Source of the DNA: Falsiroseomonas tokyonensis
GTDB taxonomy: Bacteria; Pseudomonadota; Alphaproteobacteria; Acetobacterales; Acetobacteraceae
Reading direction: 5' to 3'
Assembly (NCBI RefSeq): GCF_019024325.1
Contig: NZ_JAFNJS010000005.1
Span: 62,001 to 126,000 of the forward strand
DNA: 64,000 bases
Under the pieces are notes generated by a model. It was not told the origin of the DNA. It did not search any database and saw only the letters and a list, made by a program, of their open reading frames with translations. Shown here piece by piece: positions 41,076-49,256 of the stretch. A program made the translations under genes and the position numbers. How positions within the stretch are numbered: position 1 is the stretch's first letter; every line of letters starts with the position of its first letter.

Positions 41076-42367
41076 CCGCGCAGCGAGGTCGGCAGCGCCG
41101 TGACGATCTGCGGGAACAGGGTGATCAGAGCGGTGAAGACCATCATGATGACGCAGAAGGGCCAAGCATAGCCGGCGATGCGGAAGATGTTCTCCCTGGT
41201 CAGCCCCTGGATGACGAAGAGGTTGAAGCCGACCGGCGGGGTGATCTGCGCCATCTCGATGGTGATGATCAGGAAGACGCCGAACCAGATCGGATCGAAG
41301 CCCGCCGCCACGGCCAGCGGCAGCGTCACCGGCAGGGTCATGACGATGGCCGAGAGGCCATCCAGGATGCAGCCCAGCGCGAGGTAGAACAGCAGCAGCA
41401 CGAAGATCAGCATGTAGGGGTGCAGGCCCCAGCCCTGGATGGCATTCGCCACATCCGCCGGCAGGCCCAGCCGCGCCATGGCCTTGGACAGGAACAGCGC
41501 GCCGACGATGATCAGCCCGATCATCGAGCAGGTCTTCACCGTGCCGAGCAGCGCGCCCCACATCCCGCGCAGCGTCAGCGTGCGCTGAGCCACGGCCACC
41601 AGCAGCGCGCCCAGCACGCCGATGGCCGCGGCCTCCGTGATGCTGGCGAAGCCAAAATACAGGCTGCCCATGATGAAGAGGATCAGGAAGGCGATGGGCA
41701 CCAGCTGCAGCAGCGCGCGCAGCGCCTCCGCCAGCGGGATCGCCGGCTCCTTCGGTGGCACCAGCGTCGGGTCCATCCAGGCGCGGAAGGCGATGTAGCC
41801 CATGAACATCAGCGCCAGGCCCAGCCCCGGCACCAGGCCCGCCATGAACAGTTCGAGGATCGAGGCATCAGCGACGACGCCATAGACGATCATCGGGATG
41901 GAGGGCGGGATCAGGAAGCCCAGCGTGCCCGCACCGGCGAGAGAACCCACGGCAAGCCGGCGGTCATAGCCGCGGCCCAGCAACTCCTGCAGCGTGATCC
42001 GCCCGACCGTCGCCGTGGTGGCCGCGCTGCTGCCCGAGACCGCGGCGAACAGCGTGCAGCCCAGCACGTTCACATGCACCAGGCGCCCCGGCAGCCAGCG
42101 TGTCCAGGGCGAAAGGCCCTTGAACAGATTCTCCGACAGCCGCGTGTGGAACAGGATCTCGCCCATCAGGATGAACAGCGGCAGGGTCACCAGCTCCACC
42201 GCCGTGGCGCTGGACCAGATATCGCCGGCCAGGAAGCGGTCCACCCGCATGTCGCGGAAGGCCTCCAGCGCGACGATGCCGATCGACATCAGCGCGACGC
42301 CGACCCAGACGCCGCCCGCCAGCGTCACCACCAGCATGCCGAGGACGAGCAGGAGGGGGGCGGTCAT
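41072..42367 (-). CDS. TRAP transporter large permease (DctM), system 1
   Basis: 431 residues, about 12 helices. VTLPLFILMGEILFHTRLSENLF, AAVSGSSAATTATVGRITL, GSLAGAGTLGFLIPPSIPMIVYG and ITPPVGFNLFVIQGL are the standard DctM motifs. It imports a carboxylate using the sodium gradient with DctQ (overlapping upstream gene) and the DctP-type binding protein encoded at 43337-44338. Confidence 0.93.
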   Translation of the reverse strand: MTAPLLLVLGMLVVTLAGGVWVGVALMSIGIVALEAFRDMRVDRFLAGDIWSSATAVELVTLPLFILMGEILFHTRLSENLFKGLSPWTRWLPGRLVHVNVLGCTLFAAVSGSSAATTATVGRITLQELLGRGYDRRLAVGSLAGAGTLGFLIPPSIPMIVYGVVADASILELFMAGLVPGLGLALMFMGYIAFRAWMDPTLVPPKEPAIPLAEALRALLQLVPIAFLILFIMGSLYFGFASITEAAAIGVLGALLVAVAQRTLTLRGMWGALLGTVKTCSMIGLIIVGALFLSKAMARLGLPADVANAIQGWGLHPYMLIFVLLLFYLALGCILDGLSAIVMTLPVTLPLAVAAGFDPIWFGVFLIITIEMAQITPPVGFNLFVIQGLTRENIFRIAGYAWPFCVIMMVFTALITLFPQIVTALPTSLRG

Positions 42368-42888
42368 TCCACGCCTCCGCTTGCCATTCCGTCGCCGAGG
42401 TCCGGCACCTCCCGCCGCAGCAGCCGGAGCAGCCGCGCGACGAAGCCGAGCAGCAGCAGCGTGACGCCCAGCGTCAGCAGCAACTGCGGGATCCAGGTGG
42501 GCGTGGCCATGGGATAGTAGGAGGTGCTGGCGAAATCGAAGCTGCGCAGCGTCTGCTGCCACAGCGTCGTGGTGGCGAAGCCGATGACGCCGATGGCGAA
42601 GACGCAGCCGGCCATGTCCAGCAGCCGCGCCGCCGCCGGCGGCAGGGCCTGCAGCAGCACCGCGACGCGAATATGCCCGCCCTGCCGCAGCGCCCAGCCG
42701 GCGCCGCAGAACAGCACAAAGCACTGCAGGTAGATGGCGTATTCCACCGCCCAGGGCTGCGACCAGTTGAAAAAGCTGGTGGCCAGCACTTCGACGATCA
42801 GGATCAGCGCGAGCAGCGCGGCGGAGACGGCGGCGACCCAGGCGCCGAGGGTGCAGAGCGCATCGACGCCACGAAGCAGCGCGGTCAT
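42364..42888 (-). CDS. TRAP transporter small permease (DctQ), system 1
   Basis: 174 residues with four membrane helices; NWSQPWAVEYAIYLQCFVLFCGAGWALRQGGHIRVAVLL is typical of DctQ. The stop overlaps the dctM start. An ATG at 42912 would add eight residues. Confidence 0.88.
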   Translation of the reverse strand: MTALLRGVDALCTLGAWVAAVSAALLALILIVEVLATSFFNWSQPWAVEYAIYLQCFVLFCGAGWALRQGGHIRVAVLLQALPPAAARLLDMAGCVFAIGVIGFATTTLWQQTLRSFDFASTSYYPMATPTWIPQLLLTLGVTLLLLGFVARLLRLLRREVPDLGDGMASGGVE

Positions 42889-42959
42889 CGCGGCTGCCCT
42901 CGCATCCCGCATCGGCGTCGCGTTACGCTGGGTGGCAGAGGCATTGGAAGGATCCCGTC

Positions 42960-43331
42960 ATGGCCGACAAGGCCGAACATTTCGAAGCGACGCTGGGCGC
43001 CGTGCCCGAGAGCGTCGCGCTGCTGCGCCGCCATGCGCCGGAGGCCTTCGCCGCCTATGTCATGGCGCGCGAGGCCGCCTACCGCCTGCCGCCCGAGGGC
43101 CATCTGCCGCTGGCGAGCAAGGAACTGGTCTTCATCGTGCTGGACGTCGCGGCCGGCCATGTGGAGGGCGCCGTCGCGCATGCCGAGGCCGGGCTGCGCG
43201 CCGGCCTGACGCCCGGCCAGATCATGGAGGCGCTGGGCATCGCCATCCTGATTCATGGCCATCAATGCTGGGCCAGGGCCGGGGCCGCGGTGATGCGCCG
43301 TGTGGAGACGCTGGCCGCGAGCCCCGGCTGA
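42960..43331 (+). CDS. Carboxymuconolactone decarboxylase-like protein
   Basis: 123 residues, all-helical AhpD/CMD fold: PLASKELVFIVLDVAAGHVEGAVAHAEAGLRAGLTPGQIMEALGIAILIHG. The redox CxxC seen in AhpD is absent (VAAGHVEG), while the helix His (AHAEAG) is kept, so a peroxidase-type activity is unlikely. It is encoded on the opposite strand between the binding-protein and permease genes of TRAP system 1. Confidence 0.85.
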   Translation: MADKAEHFEATLGAVPESVALLRRHAPEAFAAYVMAREAAYRLPPEGHLPLASKELVFIVLDVAAGHVEGAVAHAEAGLRAGLTPGQIMEALGIAILIHGHQCWARAGAAVMRRVETLAASPG

Positions 43332-43336
43332 AGGCC

Positions 43337-44338
43337 TCACGCCCGCCCGACGCGCCGGCGGAATTCCTGGATGATCGGACCCGCCGCCGGATTGGCGCGG
43401 GCGAAGTCATCCGCCATGGTCGCGGTCGCCGCGCGCATCGCCTGCACCAGCGCCGGAGCCGGTTCCTCCACCGTCATGCCATTGCGCTGCAGCTCCGCCA
43501 TGCGCGTCGCATGCTCGGCCTTGGAGACGTTCCAGAACTCCGGCTCCATCCGCTTCGCCACCTCCTGGATGGTGGTGCGGGTGGCGGCCGGCAGGCGGCG
43601 CCAGCTTTCCAGGTTCACCAGCATCAGGTTGGTGGCCCAGAGGTGGTTGGTCGTATAAGCGTGCTTGAGGAATTCCCAGTAGCGCTGCGCGACCGCCGTG
43701 GTGCCGGAGGTCATCACCGCATCGACGCGGCCGGAGGCGAGCGCCGGGACCACATCCGGATTGTTCAGCTGCTGCGGCACCATGCCGAGCCGCGTGCACA
43801 TCTCCGCCGTCACCCGGTCATAGGTGCGCATGCGCACGCCGCGCAGGTCGGCAGCGGTGACGATGGGCTTCTTGAAATAGAAGTTCTGCGTCGGCCAGGG
43901 CACCATATAGACCAGCGCCACGCCGCGCCGCTCCAGCTCCCGCTCCCAGGTCGCGCGGACCAGGCTGTGCATCACCTGCAGCTCGTCGTAATTGGCGATG
44001 AGGAAGGGCAGGCTCTCGATGCCCAGCAGCGGCAGGTCGCCGACATTCTGGAAGCCGGCCGATTCCGCCATCGGCACCACGCCATCGCCGACCGAGCGCA
44101 CCGTCTCATTCGCGCGCACGCCGAGCGCACCGCCCGGATGCACCGTCATCTGCACGGCGTCGTTGGTGGCCTTCTTCACCTCGGCGGCGAAGTTTTGGGC
44201 ATTGATCGTATGGAATTCCGTCGGGCCCCAGGGCAGCGAGATGTCCCAGCGCACCGGCGCCTGTGCGCTGGCACCGCGCGCCATCGCGCCAGCCAACACG
44301 GCACCCCCTGCCACCCGCATCACATCGCGTCGCTGCAT
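43337..44338 (-). CDS. TRAP transporter substrate-binding protein (DctP type), system 1
   Basis: 333 residues with an arginine-containing signal peptide (MQRRDVMRVAGGAVLAGAMARGASAQ). The mature part has WGPTEFHTINAQNFAAEVKKATN, VRMRTYDRVTAEMCTRLGMVPQQL, ASGRVDAVMTSGTTAV and the final helices of DctP proteins. The Arg in RMRTYDR is expected to bind the substrate carboxylate. Its permeases are downstream on the same strand but separated by an opposite-strand gene. A GntR-type palindrome lies 70 bp upstream. Confidence 0.92.
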   Translation of the reverse strand: MQRRDVMRVAGGAVLAGAMARGASAQAPVRWDISLPWGPTEFHTINAQNFAAEVKKATNDAVQMTVHPGGALGVRANETVRSVGDGVVPMAESAGFQNVGDLPLLGIESLPFLIANYDELQVMHSLVRATWERELERRGVALVYMVPWPTQNFYFKKPIVTAADLRGVRMRTYDRVTAEMCTRLGMVPQQLNNPDVVPALASGRVDAVMTSGTTAVAQRYWEFLKHAYTTNHLWATNLMLVNLESWRRLPAATRTTIQEVAKRMEPEFWNVSKAEHATRMAELQRNGMTVEEPAPALVQAMRAATATMADDFARANPAAGPIIQEFRRRVGRA

Positions 44339-44407
44339 GGTCCCACTCCTCGTCCCGATGGCCCCTTGCCCGAAGCCAAGCATGGGGCGTGCCGTTCGAC
44401 AAGGAAT

Positions 44408-44419
44408 TTGTACGGACAA
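44408..44419. promoter_or_regulatory. GntR-type operator 2 (dctP / crotonase)
   Basis: TTGTACGGACAA, one mismatch to the consensus TTGTCCGGACAA, in the divergent region between the binding protein (start 44338) and the crotonase gene (start 44448). It could control both. Confidence 0.6.
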
Positions 44420-44447
44420 CTCGCCCGGCCCGGGTTAGGCTCTCGCC

Positions 44448-45221
44448 ATGACCCTGCACCTGTTGCGCCACGGCGCCGTGGCGACCCTGCTGATCGACAA
44501 TCCCGCGCGCCGCAATGCCATGGGACGCGCCATGTGGGCCGCCCTGCCGGGCCTTGTGGCGCAGGCGGTGGCAGATCCCGACATCGCGGTGATCGCGCTG
44601 ACGGGGCAGGGTGCCCATTTCTGCGGCGGTGCCGATATCGCGGAGTTCGAGGAGAGCTACGCGACGGCGGAGGCCGCGAGCGCCAGCAATACCCTGATCC
44701 ATGAGGCCGTGCAGGCCTTGGCCGATTGCCCAAAGCCTGTGCTGGCCTGCATCCGCGGTGCCTGCGTCGGCGGCGGCGTCGCCATGGCGCTGGCCTGCGA
44801 CCTGCGGCTGGCGGCGGAGGATGCGCGTTTCGCCGTCACGCCCGTGCGACTCGGCCTGATCTACAGCCAGGCCGATACGCAGCGGCTGATGCGCGCCGTG
44901 GGTGCGGGGCGCGCGAAGGAGATGCTCTTCGCCGCCCGCATGGTGGAGGCCGCGGAAGCCGCGCGCATCGGCCTGGTGGAGCGGCTTTTCCCCGTCGAGG
45001 ATTTCGCCGCCGCGAGCGAGGCCTACTTGGCCAGTCTTGCCGCCTCCTCCCGCCCCGCGCTGCGCGCCGTGAAGCGGATGGTGGCGGCGATCGAGGCGGG
45101 GGCGCCGCCGGCGGCGTCCGAGCTGCACGCGCTGTTCGAGGCGCAGTTCCACGGCGCGGATTTCGCGGAAGGCACCGCCGCCTTCCTCGCCAAGCGTCCG
45201 GCGCGCTTCACGGCGCGATGA
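44448..45221 (+). CDS. Crotonase-fold protein lacking hydratase glutamates
   Basis: 257 residues of the enoyl-CoA hydratase/isomerase superfamily: NPARRNAMGRAMW, oxyanion-hole segments AHFCGGADIAEF and RGACVGGGVAMALACD, then RFAVTPVRLGLIYSQADTQRLMRAVG. In standard hydratases the two catalytic Glu lie in GGGCELAM and QPEILLG; here the aligned positions are Ala (GGGVAMA) and Pro (VTPVRLG). It therefore binds CoA thioesters but is probably a thioesterase, decarboxylase, isomerase or C-C hydrolase instead. Its 3' end overlaps the convergent amidase gene by 14 bp. Confidence 0.85.
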   Translation: MTLHLLRHGAVATLLIDNPARRNAMGRAMWAALPGLVAQAVADPDIAVIALTGQGAHFCGGADIAEFEESYATAEAASASNTLIHEAVQALADCPKPVLACIRGACVGGGVAMALACDLRLAAEDARFAVTPVRLGLIYSQADTQRLMRAVGAGRAKEMLFAARMVEAAEAARIGLVERLFPVEDFAAASEAYLASLAASSRPALRAVKRMVAAIEAGAPPAASELHALFEAQFHGADFAEGTAAFLAKRPARFTAR

Positions 45222-46470
45222 GCAGCTCCGCCATGCCGAGGATCAGCGCCTCGGCATAGGGGCGGCCGACCAGCTGCACGGAGGCCGGCAGGCCGCCATC
45301 CTGCGCCGGCCAGGGCAGGGCGATGGCAGGCAGGCCGGCGAAATTGGCCAGCGCCGTGAAATCCGCCTGATCCACCGGCGCCGGCGTGCCATGGGCGAAG
45401 GCGCGTTGCGGCGCGGTGGGCATCAGCAGCGCGTCGCAGGACTGCAGCGCCCGCAGCGCGGCGGCTTTCACCTCTTCCAGCCGATGCAGCGCGCGCACCA
45501 GTCGCACCGTGCCGGCATCGCGGCCATAGGCCAGGGCGGCCCGGAAGCCGGGCGAGGCGGCCTGAGGGTCATCGACCAGCTCGGCATGCAGGGCGGCCGC
45601 CTCGGCTTCCACCAGCAGCAGGCCGGCGCGTCGTGCGACGGAGGGATTCCAGGCGGGCATCGGCACCGGCTCCACCACCGCGCCGGCCTCCCGCAGCCGG
45701 ACGGCGGCAGCCGCCCAGGCGGCGCGCAGTTCGGGCTCCATGGTCGCGGCCAGCACCGGTTCCGGCAGGCCGATGCGCAAGCCGTCCAGGCGCGGCGGGG
45801 CCTCCGCCACGGCGCGCCACCCGGTGGGCGTGGGGCGCCAGCCGGGATCCTCCGGATCGTCGCACAGCATCGCCTCCAGCCCCAGCGCCGCCAGGCGCGG
45901 CGTGCGCGTCAGCATGCCGACCGTGTCGAGCGCCGGGGAGAGCGGCACGACGCCGCTGCGCCCGATCAGCCCCTGCGTCGGCTTCAGCCCCACCACGCCG
46001 CAATAGGCGGCCGGAATGCGGACGGACCCCATCGTGTCGCTGCCCACCGCCAGCGGCACGAAGCCCGCCGCCACCGCGGCGCCGGACCCGCCGGAGGAGC
46101 CGCCGGGGGTGAAGCCCTCGCGCAGCGGGTTGATGCAGCGGCCGAAGCCGGGAGTATCCGTCGTCGCGCCCAGCGCTCCCTCATGCATCGCCAGCTTGCC
46201 GAGGATCACCAGCCCGGCCGCGCGCAGCCCGCGCACGCAGGGCGCATCCGTCGTGGCAACGCGATTGCGGAAGGCGGCGATGCCGGCGGTGGTGCGCAGC
46301 CCCGCAACATCGACATTGTCCTTGATGCCGATCGCAACCCCATCGAGTTCGCCGTCGCCGCGCCGCGGTGTGGCCAGCGCGCCCGGCGCATCCACCTGCC
46401 AGAAGGCGCCGATCGCTGGATCTTCCCGCGCGATGCGATCGAGCAGGGCGGGGATGTCGCTGCCGCTCAT
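45208..46470 (-). CDS. Amidase signature family hydrolase
   Basis: 420 residues. The Ser-cisSer-Lys triad is clear: Lys in VAIGIKDNVDVAG, Ser in TPGGSSGGSGAAVAAG and the nucleophile in GSDTMGSVRIPAAYCG. It hydrolyses an amide, possibly a half-amide formed by ring opening of an imide. Neighbouring PaaK-type ligase overlaps by 4 bp (ATGA), so product and CoA activation may be sequential. GatA function is unlikely, since no gatB or gatC is nearby and the protein is short. Confidence 0.9.
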   Translation of the reverse strand: MSGSDIPALLDRIAREDPAIGAFWQVDAPGALATPRRGDGELDGVAIGIKDNVDVAGLRTTAGIAAFRNRVATTDAPCVRGLRAAGLVILGKLAMHEGALGATTDTPGFGRCINPLREGFTPGGSSGGSGAAVAAGFVPLAVGSDTMGSVRIPAAYCGVVGLKPTQGLIGRSGVVPLSPALDTVGMLTRTPRLAALGLEAMLCDDPEDPGWRPTPTGWRAVAEAPPRLDGLRIGLPEPVLAATMEPELRAAWAAAAVRLREAGAVVEPVPMPAWNPSVARRAGLLLVEAEAAALHAELVDDPQAASPGFRAALAYGRDAGTVRLVRALHRLEEVKAAALRALQSCDALLMPTAPQRAFAHGTPAPVDQADFTALANFAGLPAIALPWPAQDGGLPASVQLVGRPYAEALILGMAELLIAP

Positions 46471-47858
46471 TGGCGGTCGTCGACCAGGCGGATCGGTTTC
46501 TGGCGGCTTTCCACCTGGGTCAGCGCGGCGAGCGAACCCGGCGCGCAGAGCGCCACGCCGATCTCGACGCCGAGGCGCATGCGCAGCATGGCCTCCAGCT
46601 TTTCCTGCATCGCGGGCTCCGCCGCGCCACGGATTTCCAGATGCGCGGTCATCGTATCGCGCCCATCCGCACGGCTGACACGGCAGATGAATTCACCTGT
46701 CGCACCTTCCGCCTGCTCCACCAGCAGCGCGCCGATGCCGGTGGGGAACAGGTTGATGCCGCGCAGCTTCACCATGTTGTCGCTGCGCCCCAGAAATCCC
46801 TTCATGCGGCGGAAGGGAATGCCGAGCGGATTCGGCCCCAGCACTTCCTCCGTCACGTCATGCGTGTTGAAGCGGATGATCGGGAAGATATCGTCCTTGA
46901 ACAGACAGGTGCAGATCATGTCGCCGAGCGTTCCTTCCGGCACCGGCAGGCCGGTATCGGGATCGGCGATCTCCAGCACATGAGCATCCTCCTGGATGTG
47001 CATGCCGCTGCGGTCCGGCCCCTCGCCGGCGATGATCCCGGTATCGCCCACGCCGTACCAGTCAAAGACCGCGGCACCGCCCCAGGCGGCGGAAAGGCTC
47101 GCCTGGGTCTCGCTGCCGAGATGCGCGCAGATCAGGCGGATGGGGATGTCGAGGCCGGGCTCAAACCCTTCCTCCCGCGCCACATCGGACAGGCGCTTGA
47201 TGTAGTCGGCGAAGCCGACGATCGCGGTGGCGCCAAACTGCTTCATGATGAAGATCTGCTGCGCGGAGCGTGTCTCCACGCCCGTGCCGGCGGAGAGGAA
47301 CCGCGCGCCGACCCAGTGGTGCACGGCCTCGCGGATATAGTGGCCACCATTGATCATGCCGTGGCCATAGACCGAATGCACCACATCGTCCCGCGTCATG
47401 CCGGCCATCAGGTACATGCGCGCCAGCAGGCGGTTCTGAACCTCGCGCGACTTGGCGCCGAAGAGCAGCGGCTGCGGCGTGCCGGTGGTGCCGCTGGTGG
47501 TGTGGAAGATGATCTGGGGCCGGCGCTCCGGCGGATGCGCATCCTGGCCGTGGAAATCGCCGAGCGGCGGATAGGCAGCGACCGAGGCCATCAGGTCCGA
47601 CTTGTCATAGGCGGGCAGCTTCGGCAGATCGTCCAGGCCCTTGATATCGCCCGGCTCGATGCCCTTGGCGCCCCAGAGCCGCTGGTAGAAGGGCACCTTC
47701 CAGCCAAAGGCCATGATCTTCGCGAAATCGGCTTCCTGCCGCGCCCGCAGCGCATCGCGCGAAACGCCCTGCAGCGCCTGGGGAAAATCCGGGCCGATCG
47801 GGTAGTCGCGCAGCAGCGCCGGATGGTCCATGGCCGTGACATAGTCGAAGACCGGCAT
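46467..47858 (-). CDS. Phenylacetate-CoA ligase-like AMP-forming ligase
   Basis: 463 residues of the PaaK branch of adenylate-forming enzymes: P-loop HTTSGTTGTPQPLLFG, YGVGDTGIIAGEGPDRSG, IRFNTHDVTEE and FLGRSDNMVKLRGINLFP. It activates a carboxylic acid as acyl-AMP and transfers it to CoA. The acid is not necessarily phenylacetate; the context suggests an aliphatic or amide-derived acid. It lies between an MmgE/PrpD gene (20 bp upstream) and the amidase. Confidence 0.88.
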   Translation of the reverse strand: MPVFDYVTAMDHPALLRDYPIGPDFPQALQGVSRDALRARQEADFAKIMAFGWKVPFYQRLWGAKGIEPGDIKGLDDLPKLPAYDKSDLMASVAAYPPLGDFHGQDAHPPERRPQIIFHTTSGTTGTPQPLLFGAKSREVQNRLLARMYLMAGMTRDDVVHSVYGHGMINGGHYIREAVHHWVGARFLSAGTGVETRSAQQIFIMKQFGATAIVGFADYIKRLSDVAREEGFEPGLDIPIRLICAHLGSETQASLSAAWGGAAVFDWYGVGDTGIIAGEGPDRSGMHIQEDAHVLEIADPDTGLPVPEGTLGDMICTCLFKDDIFPIIRFNTHDVTEEVLGPNPLGIPFRRMKGFLGRSDNMVKLRGINLFPTGIGALLVEQAEGATGEFICRVSRADGRDTMTAHLEIRGAAEPAMQEKLEAMLRMRLGVEIGVALCAPGSLAALTQVESRQKPIRLVDDRQ

Positions 47859-47878
47859 GCCGGGCGGTTCCTTTGCGG

Positions 47879-49207
47879 TCAGGGAAGCAGGGTATCGAGT
47901 GCCGCGGCCGGGGCGCCATCGGGCAAGGCGAGCGTCGCGGCGATGATGGCCTCGATCCGCGCAGCATCCACGCCGACGCTGGCCATCAGCATGCGGGCCT
48001 TGTCGAGAATGCGCTCGGGCGGCAGCGGGTTCTCGGGATCGCCCAGCGCATCCGGCACGACCGCCTGCCGGCGGCTGCCATTGGCCAGCGTGACGGTGAC
48101 GGCGGCGCCGTAGCGCAGCGGATAGGCGGCGTGCAGTGCCTCGTCCTGGCGCAGCGTCACGCTCGCGCGCAGCGCGGCGAGTTCGGCATCCTGGTAGCCG
48201 GCCGGGGTGAAGGCGGCGAGCGGCGGCGGGCCATCGCGCAGCGCCACGGCGACCGCATGCTGCAGGGAGAATTTGGACTGCACCACGCTCTCGGGCGTCA
48301 CCCGGTCGCAGAAGGCGATGGCATCGCCATAGCTGGCGACCTCCACCGTCGCGATCTCCGCCAGCGGAATGCCGTGCAGTTCCAGAGCCGCATCGATGCT
48401 GGCATGGCAGTGGCGGCAAGCGGGCCAGGGCTTGAAGCTGGTGGCATGCACCATCCAGGGCGCGTCGGGTTCCGCCAGCACGCGCTGCGGCCGCGCATCG
48501 GGCGCCAGGCCGGCGAAGACGCCGAACTGGCCCTCCAGGATTCCGCGCGGGCCGGTCAGGCCATCGGCAGCGAGCAGCGCGGCCTCCAGCCCCATCACGG
48601 CGGCGCGCGCTGTGTGCAGCTGCTTCGTCATCACCGGCTCCGACCGGCATTGCCAGACGCCGCCGGCCTGGGTGCCGGCATTGCCGAGCGCCCAGACCGT
48701 GGCGCGGTCATCCAGCCCGAGCAGCGAGGCCGCCGCCGCCACCGCGCCGAAGGGGCCGCAACTCGCAGTGGGATGGAACTGCCGGTAATGCGCGGGGCCC
48801 ATGGCGCGGCCGATGCGGATCTCGGCCTCATAGCCGCGCAGGATGGCATCGAGCAGCGCCAGGCCGTCCGCACCGCGCTCGGTGGCGAGTGCCAGGGCTG
48901 TGGGGGCGATGACCGGGCCGGGATGCAGGATCGCCTCCCGATGCACGTCATCCATCTCCAGCACATTGCCGAAGGCGCCATTCGCGAAGGTCGCGTCGCG
49001 CGCGCTTGCAGTGCCGCCACCGATGATGCGGGCCGCCCCCTTGGGTTGCCGCGCGGCATGCGCCCGGAACACCGCACCCGTCTCGCTCGCCGCGCCGGCG
49101 ACGGCGCAGCCGATCCAGTCCAGCAGATGCAGCGCCGCGCGCTGCCGGTCCGCCCGCGTGATCGGGCGATGCAACAGGGCGACGAGATCCTCGGTCAATG
49201 ACGGCAA
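47879..49207 (-). CDS. MmgE/PrpD family protein 1
   Basis: About 442 residues. VLEMDDVHREAILHPGPVIAPTALALATERGADG, FHPTASCGPFGAVAAAASLLGLD, KPWPACRHCHASIDA and QSKFSLQHAVAVAL are the family's conserved blocks. PrpD dehydrates 2-methylcitrate; relatives act on itaconate/citramalate-type or unknown acids. The start is uncertain: TTG codons at 49207 and 49198 lie just downstream of the operator, while ATGs further up would place the operator inside the gene. First gene of the mmgE-ligase-amidase unit. Confidence 0.82.
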   Translation of the reverse strand: MPSLTEDLVALLHRPITRADRQRAALHLLDWIGCAVAGAASETGAVFRAHAARQPKGAARIIGGGTASARDATFANGAFGNVLEMDDVHREAILHPGPVIAPTALALATERGADGLALLDAILRGYEAEIRIGRAMGPAHYRQFHPTASCGPFGAVAAAASLLGLDDRATVWALGNAGTQAGGVWQCRSEPVMTKQLHTARAAVMGLEAALLAADGLTGPRGILEGQFGVFAGLAPDARPQRVLAEPDAPWMVHATSFKPWPACRHCHASIDAALELHGIPLAEIATVEVASYGDAIAFCDRVTPESVVQSKFSLQHAVAVALRDGPPPLAAFTPAGYQDAELAALRASVTLRQDEALHAAYPLRYGAAVTVTLANGSRRQAVVPDALGDPENPLPPERILDKARMLMASVGVDAARIEAIIAATLALPDGAPAAALDTLLP

Positions 49208-49232
49208 GGTACGATCCCGTTGGACAGAAAAC

Positions 49233-49244
49233 TTGTCCGGACAT
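49233..49244. promoter_or_regulatory. GntR-type operator 3 (mmgE unit / CoA-transferase)
   Basis: TTGTCCGGACAT, one mismatch to the consensus, in the 49 bp between two divergent starts (49207 leftward, 49257 rightward). Confidence 0.65.
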
Positions 49245-49256
49245 ATCAACGGAAGC

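Noticed and set aside
45208-46470. Amidase as GatA of the aspartyl/glutamyl-tRNA amidotransferase
   Set aside because: No gatB or gatC nearby; it is embedded in the catabolic regulon and is shorter than usual GatA.
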